A program made the position numbers and the translations under genes. From Bacteriovoracaceae bacterium (lineage in GTDB: Bacteria; Bdellovibrionota; Bacteriovoracia; Bacteriovoracales; Bacteriovoracaceae), in NCBI GenBank assembly GCA_947377285.1, contig CANCFT010000019.1:1-64000 (forward strand): DNA of 64,000 bases, given 5' to 3'. The notes below the pieces were generated by a model, which worked only from the letters and a program-made list of their open reading frames with translations, was not told where the DNA came from and searched no databases. Shown here one piece after another: positions 54,494 through 63,797 of this stretch. Position 1 is the stretch's first letter, and each line of letters opens with the position of its first letter.

Positions 54494-54886
54494 ATGACAT
54501 CACAATCTCTTCGCACACATGCTCAAGCTGCAGCTAAAAATGCTTATTCTCCCTACTCTAAGGCCCATGTAGGCTGCGCTCTACTAACGTCAGATGGCTC
54601 CCTTTACACTGGTTGTAATATTGAAAATGCAAGTTATGGTGGAACAATTTGTGCTGAACGAGTGGCTATTTTGAAAGCTGTTTCAGATAAAAAAATGAAA
54701 ATTACAAAACTCTATGTGTTCACTAAAGAAGGATGGCCGCCATGTGGAATGTGCCGCCAAGTTATGAGTGAATTTGCTGATGATAATTTGGAAGTCATTA
54801 TTGGAAATGAAGCAGGTCATGAAACAAAAATGAAATTTAAAGAATTAATGCCACTGTCTTTTACACCTGATCATTTAGTACCATAA
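54494..54886 (+). CDS. cdd: Cytidine deaminase
   Basis: 130 aa, the homotetramer type. Zinc and catalytic residues: NIENASYGGTICAERVAI (C-A-E) and PPCGMCRQVMSEF (P-C-x-x-C). Deaminates cytidine and deoxycytidine to uridine forms, feeding the phosphorylase upstream. Nine bases after the PNP gene. Confidence 0.96.
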   Translation: MTSQSLRTHAQAAAKNAYSPYSKAHVGCALLTSDGSLYTGCNIENASYGGTICAERVAILKAVSDKKMKITKLYVFTKEGWPPCGMCRQVMSEFADDNLEVIIGNEAGHETKMKFKELMPLSFTPDHLVP

Positions 54887-54894
54887 AGTATCTT

Positions 54895-54928
54895 TAAAAA
54901 AAGCCAGACCGATTTATCATCGGTCTGG
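54895..54928 (-). terminator. Terminator for the L,D-transpeptidase gene (minus)
   Basis: CCAGACCGAT (54904-54913) pairs with ATCGGTCTGG (54919-54928), with a 5-base loop. On the minus strand the hairpin is followed by a run of T (A at 54896-54902), giving a clear intrinsic terminator for the gene ending at 54942. It lies 9 bases beyond the cdd stop, but the plus-strand continuation TATATAT is weak. Confidence 0.88.
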
Positions 54929-54941
54929 TATATATAGACGA

Positions 54942-56195
54942 CTATATTTGGTTTGAATCTACAGAATCTTCAATCCCCATATATTTTCGATAAATTTTAT
55001 CTTTGAAAGAATCAACCCGTTTTCCTTCATCAAGACATTCTTGAAATTTCTTTGCGTCACTGCTCAACTCACCTTTCATAACTTTAGCATCGCATTCATT
55101 TTTTCTGCGTAAGTTTTGTTCTTTCATTTGATCACCAGTTTCATAATTAAAAAGGTCATAATAATTATCTGTTTTTTGATCAACTAAAAGATCATATGGT
55201 GCTTGAGTATTTTCTTTGTAGACCATTTGAATTAAATTATCTCGGTCATAAATAAAGAATGGACTCTTGGTATTTCCTTTATTTAAAATTGTTTTATATG
55301 TTTTATTTCTTTTTGGAGCTGGGTGATCTGCTGGATCTTCAGTTCTATATTTAACGGTTATTGGAGTTTGTACTTCATCACCATACATAATTAAATCATG
55401 AAAAGCCATTAAGTCTTGCTCTCTAAGTCTCATGCATCCATGAGAGTCAAACCCTCTTACAAAAGATGTATTAATTTCGATATGAAATCCAATTGAAGTT
55501 GAATCAGTTGTTAAGTCAGTACCTTTTAAAATTCTTATAAATGGTTTACCAGCAAAATATCTAGGCTTTAATCTTTTCGAAATCACGGCCCTCTGATCAA
55601 TGAATCCACTTTGAAATCTTGGTGTTACTAAAGATGTTTGTCCTTCATTCATTACTCCTTCATCAAATGACCCGACACCAATTGGAAATACTAACTTAAT
55701 GTCTTTTATTTTATCTTGAATAATTACTTTTCGATCAACTAACCCAACTTTAACTTCGAATTTCATGTCTTTGAGCGGAAGGATTCCTTCGCTTTGAATG
55801 ACTAAATCAGCAAGTTGTTTAGCATTTGTATTATAAGTTATGACAATTCTTTCAAAATCTAGTGTTTGGTTTTTATATTTAACAAAACCCACAAGACTTA
55901 ATTTAACAGTATCTCCATTTAATTCAGGCATCTTACTTATATAAACATCATGTAAGACTTCGATTGAATTTTGATTAAAAAAACTTTCAGGAGATTTTTT
56001 AATAATGGCATCAATATTTGCAAGTCCAGGTATTACGTTTGGAAACGTGGCAACTAAATCAGCAACTCTTACACCTATAATTTTATTTTTAACTTCATTT
56101 GGAATACTATTCTCTATTGCAAAAACGTTTTTGCAAGTCGAGAGCATTAACAATACTCCAAGGCCTGCAGAAACAAACTTGTGTTTACTGATCAT
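54942..56195 (-). CDS. L,D-transpeptidase (YkuD domain), secreted
   Basis: 417 aa with a signal peptide (ISKHKFVSAGLGVLLMLSTC, probably lipoprotein-like or type I). The YkuD site is HIEINTSFVRGFDSHGCMRL with catalytic Cys254. N-terminal PG-like helices and a C-terminal extension of about 120 residues (PADHPAPKRNKTYKT..., ending with a Lys/Asp-rich helix) frame the domain. These enzymes make 3-3 peptidoglycan links or attach lipoproteins. The ATG at 56195 has GGGGGAATTT before it; an in-frame ATG at 56207 is less likely. Divergent from marC. Confidence 0.88.
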   Translation of the reverse strand: MISKHKFVSAGLGVLLMLSTCKNVFAIENSIPNEVKNKIIGVRVADLVATFPNVIPGLANIDAIIKKSPESFFNQNSIEVLHDVYISKMPELNGDTVKLSLVGFVKYKNQTLDFERIVITYNTNAKQLADLVIQSEGILPLKDMKFEVKVGLVDRKVIIQDKIKDIKLVFPIGVGSFDEGVMNEGQTSLVTPRFQSGFIDQRAVISKRLKPRYFAGKPFIRILKGTDLTTDSTSIGFHIEINTSFVRGFDSHGCMRLREQDLMAFHDLIMYGDEVQTPITVKYRTEDPADHPAPKRNKTYKTILNKGNTKSPFFIYDRDNLIQMVYKENTQAPYDLLVDQKTDNYYDLFNYETGDQMKEQNLRRKNECDAKVMKGELSSDAKKFQECLDEGKRVDSFKDKIYRKYMGIEDSVDSNQI

Positions 56196-56330
56196 AAATT
56201 CCCCCATTAATAATTTCTTTAGGAATTACCAAATGAAATACACCCAGGTAATCAAAAACAGGAGAAGTGAATTTTTTACATACTTGCTGCTTAAAAAATT
56301 CTTTCAGAAAAATGTTCTATATAAGGTCAT

Positions 56331-56918
56331 ATGAATATTTTAAATTCAATAAATTTTAAAGAATCAATTTCAGTTTCCCTAATTTTATTTTCAGTAATTG
56401 ACATCTTAGGTTCAATTCCTTTTATCATTGATATAAAAAAGAAATTTAAGTCTATCGATAGTTTTAAAATTACAGTTGTATCAGGTGCCTTACTTTTTTC
56501 ATTTCTTTATATTGGTGAGTCTATATTGAGATTGTTTGGAGTAGATGTTCAATCCTTTGCCATTGCAGGAGGATTGATTATGTTTTTTTTAGGATTAGAA
56601 ATGGTTCTAGATATTGTTATATTCAAACACGACCATCAAGATTCTAGCAGCTCCCCCATAGTCCCACTTGCCTTTCCATTAATTGCTGGGGCCGGATCAA
56701 TGACTACACTTATTTCGCTTAATGCAGTATATGCAAGGATCAATATAATTTTCGGTATTTTACTAAATTTGGTAATTATTTATTTCGTCTTAAATTCTTC
56801 AAGTTTCATCGATAAAAAAATAGGGAAAACTGGAAATTTAATTCTAAGAAAATTTTTTGGAACCATCCTCTTAGCAATGGCCATTAAATTATTTAGAACA
56901 AATCTCGTTCTAGGATAA
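56331..56918 (+). CDS. MarC-family integral membrane protein
   Basis: 195 aa, six transmembrane segments, inverted-repeat fold (VSLILFSVIDILGSIPFIID..., then SSSSPIVPLAFPLIAGAGSM). MarC proteins are of unknown function (formerly linked to multiple antibiotic resistance). Normal length. Confidence 0.9.
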   Translation: MNILNSINFKESISVSLILFSVIDILGSIPFIIDIKKKFKSIDSFKITVVSGALLFSFLYIGESILRLFGVDVQSFAIAGGLIMFFLGLEMVLDIVIFKHDHQDSSSSPIVPLAFPLIAGAGSMTTLISLNAVYARINIIFGILLNLVIIYFVLNSSSFIDKKIGKTGNLILRKFFGTILLAMAIKLFRTNLVLG

Positions 56919-57012
56919 TCCCTCCTCTATAATATTTTCATACTTTTGGTCCTTATGCCTTTTTTTGATATATACACAAGTTTAAATTATTAATTAATAT
57001 ATGGAGAAAACA

Positions 57013-57687
57013 ATGAAGCAAATTTTGTTAAGTCTTTTGATTCTTTCATTCAACAATCCTCTAATGGCACAAACATCAATTTCTTTAGAAATAAAAGCAC
57101 CATTTGTTTCAGCTCAATGTAAGACCGTAGGAGTTGACAGTACTTCTTCAACGGCATTTCGAATTAATGCATTAACTGCAACTGAAAAAGCAGAAAAAAT
57201 CGAATTGAGTGTAAATGAATCTTTTTATGTTTGTCAGTTAAGTTCAGACTCAGAAAATAAAAAATCATTAGCTTGGAAAAAAGTAGATCCATTTTCTCCT
57301 TTTGAAGTTCAATATTTTAATGGTTCAATGAAAACAAGAAAAGTTTTTATGGATTCTAATAAAAAATCAAACAGATTAGAATTTATTTCTTTTGATGAAT
57401 CAACAGGGGACTCTAGCAAGTCACGAATGGCATCTGCTGCAAATGACAACTTTGTAAGTCAATTGTCTATTGAAAAATCAAAGCTGCTAGATCAGAATGA
57501 CTTAGACTCTTTAGAGCAAAATAAATCAGTCATTAAAAAAGTTATCGTTTTCAATATTTTCAATGCAACAAATACTGTTGATAATAAAGAAATTGAAACT
57601 GGTGATCAATTTTCATCAGGGCAATATATCCTTTTAACTTTTAAAAAAGTTGATAACAAAATTACCTTAACTAAGATTTCTTTGTAA
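57013..57687 (+). CDS. Secreted protein of unknown function
   Basis: 224 aa from the ATG at 57013 (GGAG 6 bases upstream; the earlier ATG at 57001 starts directly at that SD). Signal peptide (MKQILLSLLILSFNNPLMAQ). Beta-rich Ser/Lys/Asn-rich mature domain with two Cys (SAQCKT, YVCQLS). No family is recognised. Confidence 0.65.
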   Translation: MKQILLSLLILSFNNPLMAQTSISLEIKAPFVSAQCKTVGVDSTSSTAFRINALTATEKAEKIELSVNESFYVCQLSSDSENKKSLAWKKVDPFSPFEVQYFNGSMKTRKVFMDSNKKSNRLEFISFDESTGDSSKSRMASAANDNFVSQLSIEKSKLLDQNDLDSLEQNKSVIKKVIVFNIFNATNTVDNKEIETGDQFSSGQYILLTFKKVDNKITLTKISL

Positions 57688-57788
57688 GTTTAGATATCGA
57701 AAAAAATTATTTAGAGGTTGCTCCCTTTCAATTTCAAATGTTAGAATAAAAATTCTTAGTTACATTTAAATTGATAAGGGGGCCCTTT

Positions 57789-58127
57789 ATGAAATTACTT
57801 ATTATGACTCTTGCTACTTCTCTTTTTGTTTTCTCAAGTGTATTTGCTGCCGCACCAACAAAGGCCACGACCTTAAATGTAATCGTTACCGACAAAGGCT
57901 TTGAGCCTGCCTCATTAAAAGTAAGTCCAAACCAAGAAGTTATTCTTTCTGTTACACGAAAGTCTGATGCAACTTGTGCTAAAGATATCGTTTTTCATGA
58001 GCAAAAAATTAAAAAAGATCTTCCTTTAAACAAAGCTGTCGCAATCAATCTTGGAAAATTAGCTAAAGGTGTCGTTAACTTTAGTTGCGGAATGGATATG
58101 GTTTCTGGCGTAATTAATGTTCAGTAA
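57789..58127 (+). CDS. Cupredoxin-domain secreted protein
   Basis: 112 aa from the ATG at 57789. Signal peptide ending AAAPT, then a small cupredoxin fold: VIVTDKGFEPASLKVSPN, a TCAKDIVFHEQ stretch with Cys and His, and FSCGMDMVSGVINVQ with the Cys-Met-Met end pattern of the EfeO-type/heavy-metal cupredoxins. It probably binds copper in the periplasm. Gene alone; followed by tRNA-Val on the opposite strand. Confidence 0.8.
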   Translation: MKLLIMTLATSLFVFSSVFAAAPTKATTLNVIVTDKGFEPASLKVSPNQEVILSVTRKSDATCAKDIVFHEQKIKKDLPLNKAVAINLGKLAKGVVNFSCGMDMVSGVINVQ

Positions 58128-58154
58128 TTAAAAAGTTATAGTAGAAGATAAAAA

Positions 58155-58230
58155 TGGTGGGAGTTGAGGGGCTCGAACCCCCGGCATCTACCTTGTAAGG
58201 GTAGCGCTCTACCAACTGAGCTAAACTCCC
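58155..58230 (-). tRNA. tRNA-Val (anticodon UAC)
   Basis: 76 bases on the minus strand. The acceptor GGGAGTT pairs with AACTCCC, with A and encoded CCA at the 3' end. D-arm GCTCAGTTGGTAGAGC, anticodon loop CTTACAA (anticodon TAC at 58197..58195), T-arm GGGGGTTCGAGCCCC. No intron. Confidence 0.97.
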
Positions 58231-58318
58231 ATTCTTATCTAGAAAGCGATCTTTTCTTGAGGGTTAAAAATAGTAAAATGGTGAAAGTCTGTCAATTGAA
58301 AAAATAGATAAATTGAGC

Positions 58319-58344
58319 AAAAAAAAGGGGACCCGAAGGTCCCC
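58319..58344 (-). terminator. Terminator after lon (minus)
   Basis: GGGGACC (58327-58333) pairs with GGTCCCC (58338-58344) with a CGAA tetraloop (TTCG on the minus strand), followed on the minus strand by eight T (A at 58319-58326). A strong intrinsic terminator 17 bases past the lon stop. Confidence 0.95.
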
Positions 58345-58360
58345 TTTTCATTTAAAATAA

Positions 58361-60775
58361 TTAGTTAGCTACGCCCATACCGCGGTCTCCATCAACCACA
58401 GTAAGAGTTGGAGCCACAACCTGCATAAATTTCTCAGGTTGATTAAGCTCAAGAGCGACTTTCAAAACTTCCTCTACATGAGCACAAGGAATAATCTCTA
58501 AGCCATCTTGTATTTCTTGAGGGATATCAGCTAAATCCTTCACGTTTTTCGCTGGAATAATAACCGTTTTAACTCCTGCATGTTTAGCAGCAAGAAGTTT
58601 TTCTTTTAATCCACCAATTGGAAGCACTCTTCCTCTGATCGTCACTTCACCAGTCATCGCAACATTTTGATGAACTGGAATTCCAGTGATCGCTGAAGTG
58701 AGAGCTGTCACCATTGTTACACCGGCCGATGGCCCGTCTTTAGGTGTTCCTCCTTCTGGAACATGGATATGGATATCATTTTTGTTATACCAGTCGGCCG
58801 ATATTCCCAAACGTCCTGAGATTGATCGGACATAACTAAGAGCTGCTTTCGCCGACTCTTGCATGACTTCTCCAAGTTTCCCAGTGATTTGGATTTTTCC
58901 GTTACCTTCAACTGTTACCACTTCAATATGAAGAAGCTCTCCGCCAACACTTGTCCAAGCGAGACCGTTAACCAATCCAACTTGAGCGCCTGCTTCAATA
59001 TCAGTGCTATCGTAACGACGAGGTCCCAGGTATTTTGGAAGTTGTTTCGAAGTCACGTTGAATTTCTTCCCTGCTGGAACTTCTTTTGTCACAACTTCAG
59101 TCGCGATTTTTCTGACAACATTATTTAATTGTCTTTCGAATTCGCGAACACCAGCTTCTTTTGACCATCCACGAATAACATCCATCATACAGGTGTCACC
59201 GATTTGGACTTCATGGTCTACTAAACCATTGGCCTTCACTGCTTTTTTCAATAAGTATCGCTTTCCGATTTCTAATTTTTCCTGAGGAGTGTATCCAGAG
59301 ATATGGATAATTTCCATACGGTCTCTTAGAGGTCCTGGGATTTTACTTAAATCGTTAGCAGTCATTACGAACATAACTTTCGAAAGATCGTATTCAACTT
59401 CAATATAGTGATCAGAAAACGCTTTGTTTTGTTCAGGATCCAAAACTTCAAGCATTGCAGAAGCCGGATCACCGCGCATATCAGAAGACATTTTATCGAT
59501 CTCATCAAGAAGGATTAATGGATTTGATGTTCCAGCTTTTTTAAGCGCCATCATCAATTTACCAGGCATCGCTCCCACATAAGTACGTCTGTGACCACGA
59601 ATTTCAGATTCATCACGAACTCCACCAAGAGAAATTCTCTGGAAGCTTCTTCCTAATGATTCAGCTAAAGATTTTGCAATTGATGTTTTACCAACTCCCG
59701 GAGGACCTGCTAAACATAAAATTGTTCCTTTCCCTTCTTCTTTTAAAAGAGAGCGAACAGCTAAATATTCTACAATTCTTTCTTTAACATCTTTCATTCC
59801 GTAGTGATGGTCATCAAGAATTTCGCGAGCCCTAGGAACTGAATTATTATCTGTAGTGTACTCATCCCATGGAAGAGAGAGCATCCAATCAATATAATTT
59901 CTCACAACCGCAGACTCTGCGGACATTGGAGACATTGATTTTAATTTCTTTAATTCTTTACCTGTTTTTTCACGAGCTTCATCAGGCATTTTTTTAGCAG
60001 CTAAACGTTCTTCCATTTCTTGGATGTCAGTTTTGCCATCTTCTTTTTGGCCAAGCTCTTTTTGAATCGCATTCATTTGCTCATTCAAATAGTATTCTTT
60101 TTGAGACTTTTCCATTTGCGTTTTTACGCGTGTACGGATTCGTCTTTCAACATTGATGATTTCAATCTCACCTTGCATTTTTTCTAATAAAAGCTCAAGT
60201 CTCTTTCCTACTTCAACGGCTTCTAAGATTTCTTGTTTTTCAGAAATCTTCATCGTTAAATGAGCAACCATTATATCTGCTAATCGCGAAGGATCAGTGA
60301 TCGAAGAAATACTCATAAGAAGTTCAGGAGGAATTCTCTTATTAAGCTTCACATACTGTTCAAAGATTCCTTTGATGCTTCTTATGGTGGCTTCTAGAGT
60401 GACAGGATCCTTAGTTTCTGATGAGCATTTTTCAACTTCTGCAAAATAGCCTTCAGCACCTGATTCAAAAGTTTTTAACCGGGCACGGTACTTTCCTTCT
60501 ATTAAAACTTTTACGGTATTATCCGGTAGTCTCAACATTTGAATAATGTTTACGACAACACCGACTTCGTAAATGTCTTCACGGTCAGGATTGAGTACAC
60601 TCGCATCTCTTTGAGTGACTAAGAAAATTTCGTTGTTGTTTCTTTGAGCTTCTTCAAGCGCAGAGATGGATTTTTCTCTTCCCACGAATAGAGGTACAAC
60701 CATATGCGGGAAAATAATCATGTCCCTAAGTGGAAGTAACGGGAACTTTTTTGATTCTGACCAAGCTTGCGACAT
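58361..60775 (-). CDS. lon: ATP-dependent protease Lon
   Basis: 804 aa, typical length. N-terminal LON domain (FPLLPLRDMIIFPHMVVPLF), Walker A GPPGVGKTS, Walker B LILLDEID, the AAA+ RGDPASAMLEVLDPEQN sensor region, and the proteolytic Ser683 in PKDGPSAGVTM with the Lys in LKEKLLAA. It degrades damaged and regulatory proteins. AGGAGG precedes the ATG. It follows an own terminator and is separated from clpX by the glycosyltransferase gene. Confidence 0.98.
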   Translation of the reverse strand: MSQAWSESKKFPLLPLRDMIIFPHMVVPLFVGREKSISALEEAQRNNNEIFLVTQRDASVLNPDREDIYEVGVVVNIIQMLRLPDNTVKVLIEGKYRARLKTFESGAEGYFAEVEKCSSETKDPVTLEATIRSIKGIFEQYVKLNKRIPPELLMSISSITDPSRLADIMVAHLTMKISEKQEILEAVEVGKRLELLLEKMQGEIEIINVERRIRTRVKTQMEKSQKEYYLNEQMNAIQKELGQKEDGKTDIQEMEERLAAKKMPDEAREKTGKELKKLKSMSPMSAESAVVRNYIDWMLSLPWDEYTTDNNSVPRAREILDDHHYGMKDVKERIVEYLAVRSLLKEEGKGTILCLAGPPGVGKTSIAKSLAESLGRSFQRISLGGVRDESEIRGHRRTYVGAMPGKLMMALKKAGTSNPLILLDEIDKMSSDMRGDPASAMLEVLDPEQNKAFSDHYIEVEYDLSKVMFVMTANDLSKIPGPLRDRMEIIHISGYTPQEKLEIGKRYLLKKAVKANGLVDHEVQIGDTCMMDVIRGWSKEAGVREFERQLNNVVRKIATEVVTKEVPAGKKFNVTSKQLPKYLGPRRYDSTDIEAGAQVGLVNGLAWTSVGGELLHIEVVTVEGNGKIQITGKLGEVMQESAKAALSYVRSISGRLGISADWYNKNDIHIHVPEGGTPKDGPSAGVTMVTALTSAITGIPVHQNVAMTGEVTIRGRVLPIGGLKEKLLAAKHAGVKTVIIPAKNVKDLADIPQEIQDGLEIIPCAHVEEVLKVALELNQPEKFMQVVAPTLTVVDGDRGMGVAN

Positions 60776-61147
60776 AGTACCTCCTGCACTATTTGTTACA
60801 TCCTCTGGTTCCTGTGGGTATCACTTCTTGACTGCCACCTTGAAACTGAAGGGTCTAATAAAATGATGACATGAAAATGTAATCGAGGTCAAAAAAAAAG
60901 TAAGGGCATTAATTGCTTTAATCCCAAAATTTTCAAATGGTTATTATTTGTCCAAGAAGCGTTAAGGAGCTAAGTTCCAGTTTTTTAAAGTGATCATGCG
61001 TAGGGGCAAATTGTAAGTAAGAGTTAGTTGAAAAATTTGTAAGAATTTATTTTTTTCAATAGGTTATAAATAAAGTCGGATTTGTAATTATGACAGGCTT
61101 TTAGAAGTTCACTTGAATTTCATTAAATCCACATGTTAAGAAGTGGC
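60776..61147. other. Non-coding stretch between lon and the GT39 gene
   Basis: About 370 bases that hold the lon leader (SD AGGAGG next to the start) and the promoter side of the glycosyltransferase gene. No ORF, tRNA or clear hairpin was recognised. A near-palindrome GGCATTAATTGCTTTAATCCC lies around 60905. Confidence 0.5.
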
Positions 61148-62395
61148 ATGAATCATAAATCATTATTAAATAGTCGCGACTTAGGATATTTTCTTTTTTT
61201 TATTTCAATGGTTGTTTTCTTTTATCACCTTTCAAATATTAATAAATTCTATTTCGACGAAGTTCATTATATTCCGGCAGCTAAACAGTGGCTCCAGATG
61301 GCCCCCGTTATAAATACCGAACATCCTCCATTCGGAAAATACATCATTGGTGGAAGTATTAATTTTTTCGGTGACAATCCGATTGGCTGGAGGGCGGCTT
61401 CTGCCTTCACAGGTGCCCTGGCAATTTTATTGTGCTATCTCATCGCCAATTTAATTTTTGATGATTTAGTAATGGCCATGTCTGTTGGCTTTTTTAGCCT
61501 TTTTAATTTTTGGTTTTTTGTGCAATCTCGAATCGCAATGCTTGATATTTTCATGGTGACATTTTTTCTTTCTGGAATTTATTATTTCTTACGATATAAA
61601 TTTGAATATAATGAAAAAAAATATTTTTATATATCTTCATTTTTTTGGGGACTGGCTGTTGCTATAAAATGGTCTGCTATTTTTATTTATTTCCCATTTT
61701 TCATTTTGTGTTTATATTCAGAATTTGAGACTAAAATGAGCAATGAACAAAAAAGAAAAGTTTATTTAAATTTTTTCATTTTTGGTTTTTTTTCAATCAT
61801 TATTTATTTCTTAACTTTTATCCCTTATCTTTTTGTAGCAAATCCTGGAAAAAGAACATTATTTGAAATTCTTTTTTCTGTCCCACTCGAAATGTTAAAA
61901 CTTCAAGCGACTGTTGCTGGAACACATCCCTATAATAGTCTTTGGTATACCTGGCCTATCATTCTTCGCCCTATTTGGTATGAATTTTCTCAAAGTGCTG
62001 ATCATTTATTTTTTAAAGGAATTGTCCTTTTGGCCAACCCATGGCAAATGTCACTGGGGATCTTGTCAGTTGTTTTACTTTTGCTTCGATGGAGAAAAAT
62101 ACAATCTATTACAAAGTTTACAGTAGTTCTCTTTTTATGTTCATGGCTGGCATGGCCTTTGGCCCCACGAAAAATTTCATTTTTTTATTATTTTTTCCCT
62201 TCGGCAGTTTTTTATTCATTTTTAATTCCTATGTCTCTCAGAGAAATCTTTGAGCATAAAACGGCTAAAATCATCATGGCCGTTTTCACTATAATATCTT
62301 TGGGCTTTTTTATTTATTTTTATCCCATCTTAAGTGGGGCAGAAACGGCTGAGAGTATTCGTGGGCAATGGTATTGGCTAAAAAGTTGGATTTAA
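61148..62395 (+). CDS. Dolichyl-phosphate-mannose-type glycosyltransferase (GT39/PMT-like)
   Basis: 415 aa, about ten transmembrane helices. Luminal loop 1 has FYFDEVHYIPAAKQW with the acidic pair and later INTEHPPFGKYII, the HPP-GK motif of protein O-mannosyltransferases. Further on: SRIAMLDIFMV. It uses a lipid-linked sugar as donor and probably glycosylates proteins or lipids outside the inner membrane. The ATG at 61148 was preferred to 61133 on weak SD grounds (AAGAAG). It is convergent with clpX and shares a terminator with it. Confidence 0.82.
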   Translation: MNHKSLLNSRDLGYFLFFISMVVFFYHLSNINKFYFDEVHYIPAAKQWLQMAPVINTEHPPFGKYIIGGSINFFGDNPIGWRAASAFTGALAILLCYLIANLIFDDLVMAMSVGFFSLFNFWFFVQSRIAMLDIFMVTFFLSGIYYFLRYKFEYNEKKYFYISSFFWGLAVAIKWSAIFIYFPFFILCLYSEFETKMSNEQKRKVYLNFFIFGFFSIIIYFLTFIPYLFVANPGKRTLFEILFSVPLEMLKLQATVAGTHPYNSLWYTWPIILRPIWYEFSQSADHLFFKGIVLLANPWQMSLGILSVVLLLLRWRKIQSITKFTVVLFLCSWLAWPLAPRKISFFYYFFPSAVFYSFLIPMSLREIFEHKTAKIIMAVFTIISLGFFIYFYPILSGAETAESIRGQWYWLKSWI

Positions 62396-62421
62396 AAAAA
62401 GCCTCCACTTGGGAGGCTTTT
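62394..62421. terminator. Bidirectional terminator between the GT39 gene and clpX
   Basis: GCCTCC (62401-62406) pairs with GGAGGC (62412-62417), extended by AAA/TTT, with a 5-base loop. On plus it is followed by TTTT; on minus by seven T (A at 62394-62400). It serves both convergent genes, strongest for clpX. Confidence 0.92.
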
Positions 62422-62448
62422 AATATTTCTTAAAATTTCAAATCATTA

Positions 62449-63765
62449 TTAAGCTGACTCAACCGATTTTTTTGCAGCTGACACAGGGGAAGTTGTTGCG
62501 GCCGGTGCAAAAGATTTTCTAGGTCCTTCAATCACTTTCGGCGCTCCTTTTCCAGTTACTGATTCGAGAGTCACAATAACTTTACAAACTTTTTCATTCG
62601 AAGGAACTTCATACATTACATCGAGCATTGATTGTTCTAAAATTGCTCGCAATCCTCGGGCACCTGTTCTTCTCTCTAGTGCTTGGCGGGCCACTTCTTT
62701 AAGAGCAGTTTCTTCGAACTCGAGCTCGATTCCTTCATATTCAAATAATTTTGCATATTGTTTTGTTAAAGCATTTTTTGGCTCTGTTAAAATAGAGACC
62801 AGTGCTTGCTCATCTAACTCTGAGAGCATGGCATTGACTGGAAGTCGTCCGATAAATTCTGGAATTAAACCAAATTTTGAAAGATCCTCAGGTTCAATTC
62901 CACCCATTTTTTCAATGACTGATTGTTCTGCTTCTGATTTTTCAGAAATTAATCCCATTGGTCTTTTGGTCATTCTTTTTTCAATAATTTTATCAAGGCC
63001 TACGAAAGCTCCGGCGCAGATAAAAAGAATATTTTTTGTATCCACTTGGATAAATTCTTGTTGTGGGTGCTTTCTTCCACCTTTTGGTGGAACTGAAGCA
63101 ATTGTTCCTTCAACAATTTTAAGAAGCGCTTGCTGAACACCTTCACCTGAAACATCTCTGGTAATAGAAGGGTTTTCAGATTTTCTGGCGATCTTGTCAA
63201 TTTCGTCAATATAAACAATTCCTCGTTGAGCTCGCTCAACATCGAAGTCGCAGTTTTGAAGAAGATTAAGAATAATATTTTCAACGTCCTCACCAACATA
63301 ACCGGCTTCAGTTAATGAAGTTGCATCTGCAATAGCAAATGGTACATTTAAAAATTTAGCAAGTGATTGAGCGATTAAAGTTTTTCCAGATCCTGTAGGG
63401 CCTGCGAGTAGAATATTAGATTTCGCTAACTCTACAACATCAGTTTTTCTCGGGTCACCATTTTTATGAGAAATTCTTTTATAATGATTATGAACCGCAA
63501 CTGAAATGATTTTTTTTGCTCTATCTTGTCCGATAACATAATTATCTAAGTGAGCTTTAATCTCGTGAGGTTTTGGAACATTATCTACTACTGATTTGGT
63601 ATTACTTTTTTGAGAGTCTTCAAAAATAATATCGTTACATAGCTCAATACATTCATCACAAATATAGCAGCCAGGGCCAGCGATAAGTTTTTTGACTTCC
63701 TTTTGAGATTTGCCACAAAAGTTACAATGAAGGGCACTTCCGAAATTTGCTTTATCTTTTGTCAT
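62449..63765 (-). CDS. clpX: ATP-dependent Clp protease ATP-binding subunit ClpX
   Basis: 438 aa. N-terminal zinc-binding domain with four Cys ([17 protein letters not shown]), Walker [15 protein letters not shown], Walker [11 protein letters not shown], and the C-terminal [17 protein letters not shown]. It unfolds substrates (including SsrA-tagged ones) for ClpP. A Pro/Ala-rich tail ends the protein. It starts 32 bases past clpP in the usual order. Confidence 0.97.
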   Translation of the reverse strand: MTKDKANFGSALHCNFCGKSQKEVKKLIAGPGCYICDECIELCNDIIFEDSQKSNTKSVVDNVPKPHEIKAHLDNYVIGQDRAKKIISVAVHNHYKRISHKNGDPRKTDVVELAKSNILLAGPTGSGKTLIAQSLAKFLNVPFAIADATSLTEAGYVGEDVENIILNLLQNCDFDVERAQRGIVYIDEIDKIARKSENPSITRDVSGEGVQQALLKIVEGTIASVPPKGGRKHPQQEFIQVDTKNILFICAGAFVGLDKIIEKRMTKRPMGLISEKSEAEQSVIEKMGGIEPEDLSKFGLIPEFIGRLPVNAMLSELDEQALVSILTEPKNALTKQYAKLFEYEGIELEFEETALKEVARQALERRTGARGLRAILEQSMLDVMYEVPSNEKVCKVIVTLESVTGKGAPKVIEGPRKSFAPAATTSPVSAAKKSVESA

Positions 63766-63797
63766 TTGCTTTTAATCCTTCGCTAATCACTATGATT

